Assembly (NCBI GenBank): GCA_022539475.1
Contig: VCMS01000127.1
Location: forward strand, 104,807 to 168,806
Direction: 5' to 3'
Source: Gracilaria domingensis
Lineage: Eukaryota; Rhodophyta; Florideophyceae; Gracilariales; Gracilariaceae
Length of the DNA: 64,000 nucleotides
Shown here: positions 1-10,480 of the stretch, in pieces
Numbering within the stretch: the stretch's first letter is position 1
Layout: each line of letters opens with the position of its first letter
Notes under the pieces: generated by a model
The model's database searches: none
What the model saw: the letters and a program-made list of their open reading frames with translations, nothing else
Told to the model about the DNA's origin: nothing
Made by a program: the position numbers and the translations under genes

Positions 1-450
1 GGTAGACGTTGCATACGCGTAAGAGGAGCAATGCCCATGTGCAGATCATGATCCGGATGATTAATGAGCAGTTCTGTGGTACAGGTCCTTGTACCGTAGG
101 AAAACTATAATCATGATCGCCGATTCGTGATACAGATGTAAAGTTAACTACTTGACAGCGATACCACAACAGTACAGCCAAGCAAATGGGGAAGACGAGA
201 TTCAAATCTCGCCAAAAAGACAAACAACGATTCTGATAAGTTGCGAAAGTCAACTGGAGCAACTCGAACGTAACGATTAGGCTATCCTAACTACCACTCT
301 GTTAAGGCCGAAGAGCTTCTCATCTTGCTAAAAAGCAAGTGCTTGCGTTGCACCATTTGTTGAGGCCCACATCGGTGGCACAAAGCAGCGAAGGAATCAC
401 ATACCCAAACGGCAAAACGAACCAAGGTGCCGGAAGAAACCATCCACACT
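1..450. other. 5' flank, no gene recognised
   Basis: No coding pattern or RNA gene is seen before the ankyrin gene. Open frames here on either strand are short and have no recognisable domain. The ankyrin reading frame is open upstream to about 427 but has no ATG before 451. Confidence 0.4.
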
Positions 451-1138
451 ATGTTATCTTGGCCTAATCCCGCACCAGCTTTTGTCTCTCCATCTTCTTT
501 CATTTTCCGCTCTAGACCACGAGCGTTGAAGTACGTCAGGCCAGGTCCAAATTGGCAACCCGGAGCACTGCAACTGCGAGCCTCTTTAAATGCTAGCAAA
601 GAAGCCCTCTTCGACTATGTGTCAGACAAAACAAGTGGCGCGCCACGCGATCAATCGCGGGTTCGCGTGCTACTAAACCATGTGGGTCAAGGTGTTGAAA
701 ACGCGTGGCTCCTTGTGGCAGCACGTGTGGGCGATGGGGCAATGGTAAAACAGCTTTTGGACAACGGTGCTGACCCGAACGTTGGTGACATTGAGGGGTC
801 CACGCCCTTAATGCGGGCCGTTTCTCGAGGCCATGTGGATGCCGCGCGCGTGCTACTTGACGATGAGCGTGTTGATGTTAGCAAGCAGAATGGTAAGCGA
901 GCTCGTCATGGAGACGTTTACAAAAGTTAGTTACTGACAGTTTTGTTTCGTGATTGCTGTGTGTATATCGCGCGCATGGGATGATACAGATTGGGGATAC
1001 GATGCCGTCATCTACCTCGGCAGTGTGCAAAATAGCCAACCTGAGGCTTTCAAACAAATCGGCGAGCTTATGGAGTCTCGGGGTATACAGTCGTCCCGCA
1101 GCGAATTGAGGTGGACCCAAAAACCGAAGAGACGTTAA
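451..1138 (+). CDS. Ankyrin-repeat protein (2 exons)
   Basis: Exons 451-892 and 990-1138, joined across a 97-nt intron that starts GTAAGC and ends ACAG, give about 196 residues; the summed exon length is divisible by three. The repeats are clear: a helix pair around 'AWLLVAARVGDGAMVKQLL', then 'NGADPNVGDIEGSTPLMRAV' and 'GHVDAARVLLDD', then a degenerate last repeat that spans the intron. Ankyrin repeats bind partner proteins; no catalytic domain is present. The first 50 residues are basic and hydroxylated and could be an organelle transit peptide, but this is inference. The start is the first ATG in the frame. The partner and process cannot be named from the sequence. Confidence 0.7.
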
Positions 1139-1297
1139 ATGCCTTACCACAGGCTCTCTGTCCGCCACTTACCGTATAACAACGCCATTGCTTGCAATTA
1201 TATATATGTCATTATGTCATCCGTTTCGTAGGCTGAGACCTTGGGCATCACATGTCTTTTGTTGATATATGTACAAGAAAACCACCCCTGTCACGTT

Positions 1298-3330
1298 TTA
1301 GCTTTCCAAGTTTTGATAGTCTAAGAAAGTAGTCACAGGTTTGTTCTTCTTCGTCTTGGCCTCCTGATTTGCGCGACGTTTTCCAGCCCTAGTAGTCCGC
1401 GGCGTTATATCACGTTCCTTTGTGGCTTCCTCAGCCAACTCAAAACTCTTCTGCTCCTTCATCATTTCATCTTCAATCAATCGAAGCCTTTGTCGCAGAC
1501 GTCTCTTCAGTAATCTTTCTTCAATTCGATGTGGAGAGAGCCATCTCAGAAGGCTTTGGACGCTCTTCATGGTCGTCAAAGAAAACCAGTCCGCATCATT
1601 GGTATCTTCAACCCAAATGCGACCGGAGCCCAAGAAGAACCAGTAACAACGACCTTCTCGATCAGTGCCTAGTGGATACGTCCTCACAGAATACTGAGGA
1701 CCGTGAGTATGCAACAATTGCTCGCTGTTGGTCTCGGTGATAGGAAAGCTATCTGAACCGCCCTTCCGTCTGCGAAGACGGATATTCTTTAGCGATTTGA
1801 GGTTTGCTCGAAGCTTGTCCATACGGGCCACGATGGCCTGTGCACCGCGCTCCTTGGCCCGCCGCTCTGTGGCCTCTTTTCGTTCGCGCTGTGCCTGTAA
1901 AAGTTTCTCTTTTCTTGTTGTATGCCCTTCTCTACTGGTGGACCCAGATGCGCTGTCATTCTTCGAATGGGATAGTTTGTTTATGGAGCGGCTATTGCTG
2001 GAATCGTGGTTCATGACAACGTCGGTTTCAATTTCAGACGTGGTTCCGGTCGCGCTGTTCTTTTGCTCAGCATTGGGATCGGCGGAAGACTTCCTGTCGT
2101 TGGTGGAGCCAGTTGAGCCAGAAGGAGGTTCTATCATGCCGTGTTTGAGCTTGTATTCGAGAAGTTCTGTTCGCAATTCTCGGAGTTGACCCTCATACTT
2201 TCGGCGCAGGGCGGAGTTCTCCTCTCTGGCCTTTTTCCGCTCTTCTTCTGCGTGTTCCAAATTGGTGGAAACACAGTGGCGTAGTTTATCGGTCATGGTG
2301 GCGTAGTCAACAAGTTCGCGCAGCACGCGACACTTGCCGTCAGGGTCTATGGATTTGTGAAACGCTTCCTTGCGAGATGATTGGCGAAGTTTTTGTACAG
2401 TGACGTGAAGCAGATGATCGTCGTCGTCGTCAGACTCGAAGAGTAGAATGTTGGGCAGTTCGTTAAGAATAGTATCCACAGCATTTCGGGGGGTGGCGGT
2501 GGTGAGATGTCTGATGACGGCGTCTGGAATGTCGAGTTCGTTGATAAGCGCCTTGTCTGAGATGATGATTTGGACGAGACGCAGAAGGCAGGTATCGATG
2601 AGCTCGCAGCGGGAGTTGTACATGATGGCTTGCTGGAAATGCCAAAGCTTGAAGGGGGTGAGACGCAGCGGCTTTGAGAAGCAGGTGAAAAAATCCCAAA
2701 CCTGCAGCATATCGCCAATGGCGGTAGACGGTACACCGTCAAAATGCTTTGATACGACCGGGTAAGGTTCGTGCGGGTCTTGAATGGACATGGAGTGGCG
2801 CGAGGCGTGGCGGGGCGGGGACGAGGAGTCGGGACCGGGGCTGGGGCTGCGAGGGGGGCGGGCGGTGGACGGCTGGCGCGGGGTGGTTTGGCCGGAGCGG
2901 GTCGGGTGGATGATGAGGACATCGCTATCATCATCGTCGTCGTCAGTGGTAGAGTAGGCGGGCCGGAGGCATCGGCCGAAAGAGTCGACGCCGTCGATGA
3001 TCTGCTCCTCGACGGAGTACTCGTCGGTGGACATGGCGGAATGGGAGGCGAGCTTGGGCGGCGAGTCTACGATTGCATGAGGGGACGCGGCGGGCGACGC
3101 GGACGACGGGCGCTGCTGCGGCGGCGGCGGGGGAAACGACGACGCGGACGACGACGATGGCGACGGAGAGGAGGCGCGCGAGAGGGAGGGCGAGCGCGAC
3201 CGCGTCGAGTGGCACGGCGACGCGCTGCGCAGCGGACGGAAAGCGCGACGGCGCAGCAGGCGGCGTTGCGTCAGCGCTTCCGCGCGAAGCGCGCGCGTCA
3301 AATGCGTGGCCGAATTTTGCGCGCCACGCG

Positions 3331-3363
<33 letters not shown>

Positions 3364-3868
3364 GCGCCGCGCGCAGTGACGACACGCCCTGACGGCGCGC
3401 GCGCGACGGCGCGGGCGACGGCGAGCGCGTGGCGTCGCGCTCGCCGTCGTCGCTGGTGTGCATTCGCGGCGGCGGCGACCACGCCTGCACGCGCGCGCGC
3501 TTGGGCGGGCGGGCGCGCTTGCGCGCGGCGCGCCGCCGCACGCCGTGCGCGCGCGGCGTGACGCGCGCTGCATTGGGCGCGGCCACGGCGGGCGGCGGCA
3601 CGGCGGGCGGCGGCGCGCGCCCGCAGTGCTGCGGCGGCGGCGGCGGCGGCGGCGCGTGCGGCACGAAGCGCGGCGCGGCGAACGAGGCGGGCGGCGGCGG
3701 CGGCCACGCGGCGTGGTGCAGCGGAATTGGCAGCAGCGGCGGCACGGCGAAGACGGGCGCGGCGTACAGCACGCGCGGCGGCGGCGGGGGGGGGCGCGGC
3801 GCGCGCGGCGGCGGCGGCGGCGGCGGCGGCGCGCGCTGCTCGTCGTTGAGGATGGTGCGCAGGTCCAT
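1298..3868 (-). CDS. DDT/WHIM-domain chromatin protein
   Basis: An 856-residue single-exon ORF. Residues 1-260 are low complexity: proline runs, Arg/Ala-rich stretches and a nine-glycine run, all encoded by the GC-rich island. A DDT domain lies at about 371-435 (conserved 'MLQVWDFFTCFSKPL' followed by 'PFKLWHFQQAI'). A coiled, charged section covers roughly 540-700. A WHIM/WSD motif lies near 720-790 ('GTDREGRCYWFF', then 'WVEDT' and 'LLRWLSPHRIEERLLKRRL'). DDT plus WHIM modules are typical of ISWI-type remodeller accessory subunits (Acf1/BAZ, plant RLT/DDR proteins), where they fold over nucleosomal linker DNA. No PHD finger, bromodomain or homeodomain is seen. It is probably a nuclear partner of an ISWI ATPase. 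It is divergent from the PRA1 gene and shares its promoter island. Confidence 0.75.
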
Positions 3869-4181
3869 GGCGAGCGGAGGCGCACGGCGCGTGGCGCGGC
3901 GCTGCGGCGTGCCGCGCTGGCCGGTAACCTTATCTATCTAAAGTTACAGATATCTGCCGCGCGCGCGCGCGGCTGCTGGCGTGGCGCTGGCGCACCGCCT
4001 GCGCGCGCTGTTGCCGCGCCGTGCGCGCGTTCGCTTCCGCCGCCCTCGCCGCGCCACGCGTACACGCCTGCCCGCCGTGGAGCCGCCAGCTCCCAAGTTA
4101 GGAGTCCCAACGCCCCGCCGTGCTCACCACCGCCGCCTGCGCCCCCCCCCCTCTTATCTAAAGTTCTCTACCGTCCGTGCC

Positions 4182-4213
<32 letters not shown>
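3869..4213. promoter_or_regulatory. GC-rich bidirectional promoter island
   Basis: The 345 bp between the two divergent start codons are CpG-dense. They contain two exact copies of TATCTAAAGTT (3935-3945 and 4155-4165) in otherwise GC-only sequence. A CCG triplet run abuts the PRA1 start codon. A shared promoter is inferred from the head-to-head arrangement; no transcription start can be read directly. Confidence 0.5.
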
Positions 4214-4217
<4 letters not shown>

Positions 4218-4729
4218 TGACGCTGCGAGGTCGCGCGCGGCGGGCGTGGTGGCTGCTGCGCCTCGAGCTGCGCCAGCGCGACTGGCGCGCGCCGCTGCGG
4301 CCGTGGGCGGACTTCTTCTCGCGCCTCACGCCGCCGCCGACCGACGCCGCCGCGCTGCGCGACCGCGTGCTGCTCAACTCGCACGTGTTCCAGGCCAACT
4401 ACGTCGTGCTGCTCGGCGCCGTGCTGCTGGCGCTCATGCTGCGCACCCCGTCGTCGCTCTTCGTCGCCGTCGTCCTCCTGCCGCTGTTTGCCTTCGTCAC
4501 CTCCACGCGCCCGCTCGTCATTGCCTCCGCCCGCGTCACGCTTGCGCAGCGCCGCGCCTTTGCCGCCGTCGTCGCCGTCGTCGTGCTCGCCGCCTCCGGC
4601 TTGCTGCCCTCCTTGCTGCTGTGGCTGTCCGTCGCCGCGCTCTGCCTGCTGGCGCACGCTGCCTGCCGCCACGCCAGCATGCGCCACAAGCTGGGCGAGA
4701 TCCGAACCCACATTTCCGACACCTGGTGA
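4214..4729 (+). CDS. PRA1-family membrane protein
   Basis: 171 residues from the ATG directly after the CCG run. The frame is open far upstream but only as GC-rich low-complexity sequence, so this ATG is preferred. The family pattern is present: an N-terminal cytosolic part ending in 'RPWADFFSRLTPP', then 'LLNSHVFQANYVVLLGAVLL', followed by paired hydrophobic hairpins (about residues 62-100 and 118-152) and a short polar tail. PRA1/prenylated Rab acceptor proteins sit in ER and Golgi membranes and act in Rab membrane targeting and vesicle traffic. Length and topology match the family (about 160-220 residues). Confidence 0.8.
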
Positions 4730-4763
4730 ACGCCAAATCTCCCTTCGGAGCGAGTGCTTTATG

Positions 4764-5693
4764 TTATGTCAACGTATCATCGCTCTCCACAGCCTGTCCC
4801 AGGAACGCCTCCACCGACCTCCGCAGCTGCGAAACACTTGACCGGTAGTGTCCGCTGTACTCCCCAATCTCCACTATTTTCCCGCCGTCCACTCTCATTC
4901 TCCCGGCGATCTGCACGGGCGCGCCGGACACAAACGACGAGTGGTGGAATCGCCCTTTCCGCTTCATGTTCAGATAGCAGTTCCCGGACAAGTCAATCAC
5001 GAAGATCCATCTCTCCGCCGTGTCAACCGTGTGAACCGCTTCATGCTTTCCGAAGTTGCAGGAGGTCGACCCGTTTGCCCATACCAGCTTGCCGTTACGA
5101 ACCATCACCTCATATTGTTTCCGCTCTTGTAAATTGCAGTACTCCACGCGCGAGCTGTCCAGCTGCGCTTTGGTCACAGCATGTTTACTTCCTGAAAGAT
5201 TCATCAACCGCCCGGCCCCGTCATCAAGCCATTTGAAGAACGGCTCGCCCGAGTTTGCCCTTCGCCAATGCTGGTAGTACTCACGCAGATATGTCCCGTA
5301 CCTATGAAGCGGGTCTTTCATCTCGAGGAAATGAATGCACGGCAGCGCAGCGGTGTAGAGCTCCATAACGTTCAATTGTAGCCGAGCCCGATGGCGTTCA
5401 CCCTGATGTTTGTCCAATTTGTCTGCTTCCCCAGCGCTATAATCTCGTGAGCACACCCTTTTCCTCTTAAACGAAATACGAATACGGCACAGCACCCGTT
5501 TAGCTCCGCTTTGAACGAAGATTTCTCGTTTCGCCTTCCGGTCAGGGAGTAGACGCAGAGAACCTCCATCAGCCGGCTTCGTGGATTGAGGTAGTGGTGG
5601 GGTACTAAACTGCCCACATTGCACGAGAAGAGGAAAACTGAAGCATTTCGTGTTGAGAAACTTCTGGATACCTGCCGTCCCGTTAGCCTTCAT
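4764..5693 (-). CDS. IQM-like protein lacking an IQ motif
   Basis: 309 residues from the first ATG of the frame. The C-terminal two thirds match plant IQM (IQ-motif-containing) proteins closely. Blocks in order: 'DPLHRYGTYLREYYQHW', 'EPFFKWLDDGAGR', 'ERKQYEVMVRNGKLVW', 'WIFVIDLSGNCYLNMKRKG', 'FHHSSFVSGAPVQIAGRM' and 'IGEYSGHYR'. In plants IQM proteins bind calmodulin through an N-terminal IQ motif; here the N-terminus has basic stretches but no clear IQxxxRG motif. The core fold is related to proteins also found in fungi and its biochemical role is poorly defined. The first 110 residues look unlike the family, so a shorter product from the ATG at 5366 or an undetected 5' intron is possible. 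Confidence 0.75.
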   Translation of the reverse strand: MKANGTAGIQKFLNTKCFSFPLLVQCGQFSTPPLPQSTKPADGGSLRLLPDRKAKREIFVQSGAKRVLCRIRISFKRKRVCSRDYSAGEADKLDKHQGERHRARLQLNVMELYTAALPCIHFLEMKDPLHRYGTYLREYYQHWRRANSGEPFFKWLDDGAGRLMNLSGSKHAVTKAQLDSSRVEYCNLQERKQYEVMVRNGKLVWANGSTSCNFGKHEAVHTVDTAERWIFVIDLSGNCYLNMKRKGRFHHSSFVSGAPVQIAGRMRVDGGKIVEIGEYSGHYRSSVSQLRRSVEAFLGQAVESDDTLT

Positions 5694-8089
5694 TCTGCCG
5701 ATGATTGCACCTTGCTCCGGCCACCAGCACCGCAATAAGCAGGGCTAGCGATGTTGAAGAATGCTTGTCGACCGCATTGATCGACCTTTGCCGTATCTAA
5801 GCGCACTTGGTGCTTAAGTACTGCTCCAAGTCACACCAATACCGCTGTGTTAGTTTGTTCACCCATGTCGACCTACTGTGTGAAAAATGTTGTGCTCTTC
5901 ACCCGACATATAGTGTCGGTACTAGACTGAAGCCGGTCGACTACACTTCTCGAAGCGGGCGACCAATTATCAGACGAGATTCGTTGAGAGGGAACAAAGT
6001 ATTTAAGGTACTTTGAAGTCTCTGGTTGCCGTCCACGTTGGCTCCCACTCGGGGAGGCACATGATAATCGTGATACAGGGTTTGTCTGTCTAACCTTCCA
6101 ATGAATTCGAGGTCACCACTCTGCTATATGCGCTGGTTGGACCTGATAACCGATTACTATCTGCTACTCTACATCTCGTCAGCGATACAAAGCGAGTATG
6201 GAACAGCAAATGGAGCGATCTGTCGCATCGAGCTTGGCGGTGGATCTTCAGTCGAGACCCGTTGGAAAAGGTCTCGATCTTGAGAAAAGTCCTGTGTTCA
6301 CGAACCAGGGTTGCCGTGATGCTGCGCTATGTGGATAAAGCGATTTAGCGTTTGCCCTAAGGTTTGGAAGTATCGAGATCTTTGTACCATGAGCGACTCT
6401 AATCAGTTGACACGTGAGATTAGCGGTCAGAAGCAACAGTTTCCCACGGCGTTTTAGGTCTAGCGAGGGCGACGGATGTAGGGATAGAGTCGCCCTCTGT
6501 GATCACTGCTCCGCGAGCAAGCCTCTTAGAGGCCAACAGATCATCTCATGCAATTGAATCGAGCTCCACAACATATGGAATGGAACCCAGAGTTCGGTTG
6601 CGAGGCTGAAATCGTCTCTGTAAACGTTATCATGGAGTCTTGAGTGCGTTCATTCGGAGACCGAAACAGGTACGCTCGTACCGAGGGTTACTCTATGTCC
6701 AGCTACGCATAAACCCTGCGCTATGTCAATGGAATTACCCTGAACAGCGGTTCAAAGTTTGTCTCAAGGACAAAGAAGTTGGCATGATCTCATGGATGTT
6801 TTCCTCGCGCCACGTCCTGGTCGAACGTTTCTCTACTTCTACGTATCGTACCCCGCTCCCTCGTTCACCGACGACTACTTGTAAGGGAGGGGGAAAGTAT
6901 GACGCAATAATCTGTGGAGATGTCATCGTCTCTTTCTAAGTTTTCCTTCTTAGGAAGCAATCTAAACTGCACCGTGATCCGCAAGCGCGAGACGCAAAGT
7001 CTTTACCTTTCCATTCGTTAAAGCAAACTCTCTCTTTTGAAAAGGGCGAACGTTGGCCCTTTTCAAAAGAGAGAATTTGCTTTAACGAAAGTTCTGCGTC
7101 TACGTAGATACGAATATGATGTCGTTGTCCGCATGAAAGAAGAAAAAGGGACAGGAATTTCCACTAGTTTCGAGATGTGGATGACTCAATCCCGCGAAGC
7201 TAAACTAGATTACCTTTTGGCATCAATCTCCCCAAACGAGAGCCCTTACATCGACATTTACGTACTGTGTCATCAGTGCAAAATAAGCAAGAATGTCTTT
7301 CAAGCAATAGACGCTCATGCTAGAGAGGAAACCTCACTAGCCTTTGTTAGAGGTTGTTCAAAGCAAAGTTCCTCTCAGTCGGGAAAAGATCTGTAGTCGG
7401 TCCAGAAATGAGATACTTTGTAGTCAGAAACTGAACTGCCTTCGTACCCGCCCGGATTCTGAAGGCGTGGTCGCCACGGTATGTCGAAGTCACTTCGTTC
7501 GACTTGCATGCGATGCGAAAAAAGCAAGGAAGCGGAATGGATTTTCAATAGAACTTGCGCCGGGACGTTTGTGATCTATGATGAAATCATTATCTCACTT
7601 GAATCTCGTGCGAACACTCTTGCGTGTGCAAATGCTCTAATTATGCAACCAAGAAGTAGCAGATCTACTCACACGCACTCGCCTAAACGAAGAAGAAAGC
7701 GTGACCAAGACTTGATCATGGCCTCAACCGGAAAGTATCGTCACTGAAACTAAAAGGGACCCATCGCTCTTCCCAACATATCCCTTCTATTTGTTAGTCT
7801 TCCCAAATACGCAAGTTGGCGTTGCTACGGAGTCTGAGCACTCTGTGCCACTTATCGTCTTCAGTTTGGGTACGAGAGCGCCTTAATCATAAGCTACATG
7901 GGCAGTTTTCGTTTCAGCATGTAGGCACACTCTGCGATACAATTTTGCTCTTCTTCTTCTTGAGCACGATGTAAGTCTCATATCACTTCGCTGCCACAGC
8001 TCTTTGACCTATACTGTTGAGCGAACCCTTGAGCAGGTTTTAGCAAGAAACCTTCTGCGTTTTTGACAGTGCAGCTAATTGAACGTCGT
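5694..8089. other. Gene-poor stretch with a hairpin repeat
   Basis: No convincing gene. Several 60-120 codon frames occur on both strands without recognisable domains. The only clear structure is a large near-perfect inverted repeat at 7014-7089, reported separately. The base composition is balanced, unlike the GC islands, and the region looks like decayed repeat DNA. Confidence 0.4.
7014..7089. repeat. Long inverted repeat (hairpin)
   Basis: The arms 7014-7047 and 7056-7089 are complementary over 34 nt with one mismatch and are separated by 8 nt that include AACGTT. The arms contain CTCTCTTTTGAAAAGGGC. The shape suggests two terminal repeats meeting head to head, or a foldback element. No transposase is adjacent. 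Confidence 0.8.
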
Positions 8090-8599
8090 GATAATTGTTG
8101 AAGTCTCTCTCTCTCTGTTCATGGGTATCCTAGCCTAAAATATCGGTATAGTACATCTAGGGCGGCTCTTCGAAGAATGCTCTCTCATGAGAAAGGCTAC
8201 AGTCCTTTCAGCCCACTTCCTAAGAATCTCGCAAACAGCAAAACTGAAGATCACGCAAACCAAGCAAACATGAACGCTTAGACACGTTGGCCATCTCAGA
8301 ATGTAATGCTCAACCGTTGTCAATACTCTAGGGCGGCAAGTGCAGACCAGCCCCTTGTGTTGTAAATGTGATGCTGAATCGGCTCTACTGTTGTGCTGAG
8401 AAGAGCTTTTTTGACACAGTTCCATAATACTGCAGCTTTTCCAACCTCTACCTAAAGCATTTATCGGATTGGGGTCGTTCAAAATTGTTCTCAATGCGCC
8501 TTTCATTGATGTTCCGTTCTTCACGTGATTTCCACAGGGTGAGACGCAATCACACATCACATTTCGAACTGGTGTAGAACGCGAACACGAGTTGCCCAA
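8090..8599 (-). pseudogene. LINE reverse-transcriptase 3' end relic with GA tail
   Basis: A minus-strand frame of about 150 codons contains 'LVCTCRPRVLTTVEHYILRW', the degenerate C-x-C...EH cysteine/histidine motif found at the C-terminus of non-LTR retrotransposon polyproteins. It ends 'KWAERTVAFLMREH'. The same ending occurs in the better copy at 28500-29057 ('KWPDNVFAFLVRER'). Downstream on the minus strand lies a short GA tract (CT on the plus strand, about 8105-8117), consistent with a GA-tailed LINE. The last motif cysteine reads as W, so this is decayed. Confidence 0.6.
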
Positions 8600-10480
8600 T
8601 GGTCAGATCTTTCGCCGGCCTAACTCTTCATAGAAAGAGCCCCTGAGGATGCCTTCATTACATTGCCATTCTTAAAATCTATGCTTTGAGGAATGACATG
8701 AGAGTATTGAGTTCTGTTCGTCTTCGTTCTTTTTTGAATCTAGCACATCCAGCAATCTTTTGCAGTGAATTCACACTTAGAAAGCCGTAGAAACCTGAAA
8801 ACTGATTTGCTTGGAAGGATGAGACAAATCATCTTGACGATGATGACGTATGATACTTTTCGCTTCTGATGCATTAACACACCCAAGAACCATGGCCCAA
8901 GCGATAGTATTGGGTGGTTTTGAAGTTGCAATAATAAGTTTTTCGTTCCAAAGGGTTCCAGAAAGTTTGTTTTCGGGCCGTTGCGGGAGGAAGTTGTGGA
9001 AATGGATACCCGGAAAACTTATAACCATTCGGTCGTTCTGTTTTGTGTCGTAATTAGGTGACTATTAGACAGAGGGAGAGAGAGAGAGAGATGCGGGGAG
9101 AGGCGGGGGAGATAGAGTGGGTTTGAGCTTCCGTTGCTGACGAAGATGAAAGATGTTTCTATTCTTCATGGGCAGCATGTACCAAACCTGTATCAAGATA
9201 ACTGTGCTTCTTCTCATCTTTCTCGGTAATCAATCAGTTTTGAAAGTATTGCCCAGATACCCAGGAGAAATATAGTGGTGGCAGAACTCTTCCTTTAGCC
9301 AGTCTTGTCATACAAGCTTTCCGCCTTCTCTGGTTGGAACAGCACAGTCTATGCATGGATGTTCATTGTTTCCTTCATCCTTTTTGACATGCCCCCCTGG
9401 CACATCTCAAAGAGACTCAATTTTTGATACTTCCGACACTTCCGTTGGAGCATGTCAGACCCAATAGCGTTTTCCAATATATCCTTGCGTTCAAAGAGGC
9501 GATACTAGTGGCGAGAGTGAGGCAAGTTGCGCAACCATCCTGAATTTCCATTCCTTGAACGAGCCGTGCTTAGGTCAGTAGAGATCGAGATATTCAGGTG
9601 AATCGTTGATAAGGACTCAAGGGTTCAAGACTGGAGATACGGTCACTCCCAAACATCTTCGGGTCACATATTTACAACGTCATTGTGTACATCACGAGAT
9701 GTTCAGACGGTGGAGCATGAAGCGAATCCAGTTCTATTTCCAAGAGAGCATAACCCTTTCAGAGGTCAGAACGTAGCGTCCTTTCCGTACTACACTTGCC
9801 GCAAGTGACTTGCGCATGCATTGCAGGTGATGTTGAACAAATGTTGAGGAAACTCTAGGGTGTCCATAAATGAGAGAGAGAAATGTAGAGTTCGCACAGG
9901 TTTCAACTGAAATGAGCTTCTGCGCGTTGCATTTGAACAGGCAGTTTATTATGGAGATTAAAAAACGGCGTGCCCGAAGTTCTCTATGGAGCCTGGTTAT
10001 GGACCATAACTTATGGTACGTTTGAGAGTTGAGTGACGTGAAAGAAGCGATGTGACTCGTTTCGACTTGAAGTCATGCTTTGCCAATGGGACATGATTCA
10101 GAATTGGATTGGATTAGGCTGGTGACGCCATGCCGACGCTATGGAGTTGAACATTATTTTGCATAGACATTTCTTCTTTATCCATTGGCGAGGCAGTTCT
10201 TGCACTGTTTCAAAGCTACCGTAGACCGTCGGTGCTTCTCACAAAGGGGGGAATGGGGTACTATTGTTTTGGTAGAAACTAACTTGACACTTCTTGCATC
10301 AAGTTCTGTCCTTGATGCAAGCATGTCCACATGACATTCGCGTCTAGAAACACGATTCCATTACTTCCCGTAATAGAGAGAGTGAGAGAGAGATTTCGTT
10401 ACTTTACATCCTAAACTCTCCAGACAGAACTAAAGCAGTTCTGCCATGGCATGACAAACCTTAGTTTGAGAGCTTTTTTG
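8600..10480. other. Gene-free stretch with GA microsatellites
   Basis: No ORF with a recognisable domain. Two purine tracts of GA repeats occur, near 9071-9091 and 10373-10393. Similar tracts end the LINE copies elsewhere in the window, so these may be tails of LINE copies whose bodies have decayed. That is inference only. Confidence 0.35.

Noticed and set aside
2771-4220. Many long plus- and minus-strand frames in the GC-rich island
   Set aside because: Composition artefacts (Arg/Ala/Gly strings) opposite or beside the DDT and PRA1 genes; CpG-rich DNA has few stops.
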